A DNA stretch of 9,199 nucleotides. Source: UBA1543 sp964596375 (lineage in GTDB: Bacteria > Pseudomonadota > Zetaproteobacteria > Mariprofundales > Mariprofundaceae). Below, piece by piece: positions 7,946-9,199 of this stretch. Position numbers and translations under genes: made by a program. How positions within the stretch are numbered: the stretch's first letter is position 1; each line of letters starts with the position of its first letter. The stretch is taken from the NCBI GenBank assembly GCA_964596375.1, contig CAZQTO010000091.1:1-9199 (forward strand), written 5' to 3'. Under the pieces are notes generated by a model, which was given only the letters and a program-made list of their open reading frames with translations, was not told the DNA's origin and made no database searches.

Positions 7946-8490
7946 GCGAGAACGACAGGGATTGTCCCAGCCTGCTGCTGGTCGATGACGACGAATTGTT
8001 CTGCTCGGTTCTGGCTGCGGCGATGGTCAACCGGGGTTTTTCCGTGATGGTGGCACATGATGTGGATGAAGCACTGGAAAAGATCGACGACAATGCACCC
8101 GAGTATGCCGTCGTTGATCTGAACATGCCCGGGGCATCCGGGCTTGCGCTGGTGGAGAGGCTGCATGCGCTGGATGAGTATACACGTATTGTTGTGCTTA
8201 CCGGCTATGCCAGCATCGCCACGGCGGTGGAGGCCATCAAGCTGGGTGCCACGCATTACCTGACCAAGCCGACGGATGCCGACGAGATTGTCCTCGCCCT
8301 GGAACGCACGCAGGGGGATGTGGGGGCGGAGATTGCGCCACAGCCCATGTCGGTCAATCGTCTGGAGTGGGAGCATATCCAGAAGGTGCTGGCAGAATGC
8401 GAGGGCAACATCTCGGAGACGGCCAGAAGGTTGGGTATGCACCGGCGCACCTTACAAAGGAAACTATCCAAGCGACCCGTGAAAACCTGA
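7942..8490 (+). CDS. regA: RegA/PrrA-family response regulator
   Basis: A 182-residue DNA-binding response regulator, matching the 184 or so of RegA. The receiver domain (about 8-125) has the acidic triad DDD (15-17), phospho-acceptor Asp59 in VVDLNMPG, Thr87 in LTGY and Lys109 in LTKP. After a short proline-bearing linker, the Fis-like helix-turn-helix (about 140-178) carries NRLEWEHIQ and ISETARRLGMHRRTLQRKL, the near-invariant RegA recognition region. Cys153 lies where R. capsulatus RegA has Cys156, reported as redox-active (from memory of the family). The start ATG overlaps the regB stop (ATGA), so kinase and regulator are translationally coupled. Family members act as global activators or repressors of respiration, cytochrome oxidase, carbon and nitrogen fixation genes. 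The two palindromes flanking this operon fit its expected target sequence. Confidence 0.95.
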   Translation: MSENDRDCPSLLLVDDDELFCSVLAAAMVNRGFSVMVAHDVDEALEKIDDNAPEYAVVDLNMPGASGLALVERLHALDEYTRIVVLTGYASIATAVEAIKLGATHYLTKPTDADEIVLALERTQGDVGAEIAPQPMSVNRLEWEHIQKVLAECEGNISETARRLGMHRRTLQRKLSKRPVKT

Positions 8491-8512
8491 AATAACCTGC
8501 CTCCGAAACAGG

Positions 8513-8529
8513 TGCGACAACGTGTCGCA
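8513..8529. promoter_or_regulatory. RegA-type binding palindrome upstream of oprC
   Basis: TGCGACAACGTGTCGCA is a perfect 7-3-7 inverted repeat with the same arms as the site before regB (6545-6561); only the 3-nt centre differs. It lies 22 bp after the regA stop and 62 bp before the oprC start, inside the 101-bp intergenic gap. I see no clear -10 or -35 pair in that gap, which would suit activator-dependent transcription. RegA binding is inferred from the half-sites and the adjacent regA gene. Confidence 0.7.
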
Positions 8530-8591
8530 TTTACGGATAACCCCCCACCCATAACAGTTCAGCCCTCAAAACCACATACAAAGAGGGTGTT

Positions 8592-9199
8592 ATGCAACGA
8601 CGGAACGGGAATCTCGCCAGCCTGCTGGCCATGGGGCTTTTTATGGCAACGCTACAGACGGGCTATGCCGCTGATGTGTTGCCGGCGGATAGCGCGCAGA
8701 ACAGCACGCTGGACGAAGTGGTGGTGACCGCGCCGCGCAGTCAGGAACCGCTGACCGTGGTCACCGATCCCAAGGCCCCGCGCCAGCCGATCCCGGCGCA
8801 CGACGGTGCCGACTACCTGAAGAACATCCCCGGTTTCTCAACCATCAGAAAGGGTGGAACCGACGGCGATCCGGTATTGCGCGGCATGGCCGGCTCGCGC
8901 CTGAATATCCTGCTGGATGGCGAGATGTTGCTCGGCGGCTGCGGCCAGCGCATGGACCCGCCCACAGCCTATGTGTTCCCGGCTGCCTATGATCGCATCA
9001 CCGTCCTCAAGGGCCCGCAAAGTGTTGCCTACGGGCCAGGAAACTCCGCAGGTGTCGTGCTCTTCGAGCGCGATGTAAAACGTTTTACGGAGCCGTCCGC
9101 CAAGCTTAATGCCGCAGCGACCCTAGGCAGCTTCGGGCGCAACGCTGAGCGTGTGGATGTCCGCGCCGGCACACCCGATGCCTACGCACAGGCCAGTGC
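8592..9199 (+). CDS. oprC: TonB-dependent copper receptor, OprC/NosA family (N-terminal 202 residues; runs off the window)
   Basis: An outer-membrane receptor for copper uptake, energised by TonB. Residues 1-26 form a signal peptide (basic MQRRNGN, hydrophobic core, cleavage likely after GYA). LDEVVVTA (40-47) is the TonB box. The plug domain follows, with IPGFSTIRKGGTDGDPVLRG, GSRLNILLDGE, GCGQRMDPPTAYVFP and VLKGPQSVAYGPGNSAG. These stretches, above all MDPPTAY and GPGNSAG, characterise the OprC/NosA copper-receptor family rather than siderophore or cobalamin receptors. Cys117 and Met121 form the C-x3-M motif that binds copper in Pseudomonas OprC; the partner H-x-M motif would lie beyond the window. 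The first beta strands begin near 170. GAGGG at 8583-8587 precedes the ATG by 4 nt. Its position behind a RegA-type palindrome suggests redox control. Roughly two thirds of the barrel is missing only because the window ends. Confidence 0.9.
   Translation, partial: MQRRNGNLASLLAMGLFMATLQTGYAADVLPADSAQNSTLDEVVVTAPRSQEPLTVVTDPKAPRQPIPAHDGADYLKNIPGFSTIRKGGTDGDPVLRGMAGSRLNILLDGEMLLGGCGQRMDPPTAYVFPAAYDRITVLKGPQSVAYGPGNSAGVVLFERDVKRFTEPSAKLNAAATLGSFGRNAERVDVRAGTPDAYAQAS

Noticed and set aside
8495..8513. ACCTG/CAGGT hairpin after regA as a terminator
   Set aside because: Only five base pairs with a nine-base loop and no T-run. It also touches the RegA-type palindrome, which is the stronger signal there.

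Overview
The window reads as chromosomal DNA of a Gram-negative proteobacterium. It has a TonB-dependent outer-membrane receptor with a signal peptide, a RegB/RegA (PrrBA, RoxSR) redox two-component pair, and a PpsA-type phosphoenolpyruvate synthase. Base composition is moderately GC-rich and even throughout. I see no tRNA, rRNA, insertion sequence, phage gene or CRISPR array. The RegBA set fits several proteobacterial classes, so I do not assign a lineage.

Layout, all genes on the + strand: (1) 1-1092 is the end of a peptide ABC-transporter operon, with the last 46 codons of an OppD/DppD-type ATPase overlapping by ATGA a complete OppF/DppF-type ATPase. (2) 1141-3849 is a 902-residue SERCA-like P-type cation ATPase. 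It keeps every main Ca2+-site residue except the pivotal M6 aspartate, which is alanine. (3) 3850-4076 is a gene-free, hairpin-rich stretch. It ends in a nested perfect inverted repeat whose right arm contains the ppsA ribosome binding site. (4) 4077-6488 is ppsA, closed by a UUCG-loop terminator. (5) 6545-8490 is regB-regA, translationally coupled. (6) 8592 to the end is the N-terminal third of an OprC/NosA-type copper receptor.

The main point is regulatory. A perfect 7-3-7 palindrome, TGCGACA-N3-TGTCGCA, occurs twice and only in intergenic DNA: just before regB and just before oprC. It carries GCGAC/GTCGC half-sites of the kind reported for RegA/PrrA. The simplest reading is that RegA controls its own operon and the adjacent copper receptor. 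This would tie redox sensing (RegB keeps both the GGxxNPF quinone motif and the redox cysteine) to uptake of the copper that respiratory oxidases or reductases need. RegB is odd in one way: its C-terminal ATP-lid G2 box has lost glycines that are normally conserved.

ppsA (gluconeogenic PEP from pyruvate) and the P-type ATPase look like separate transcription units. No wholly new multi-gene system is evident. The leads most worth following are the two palindromes, the ppsA leader structure, the unusual ATPase ion site and the altered RegB ATP lid.
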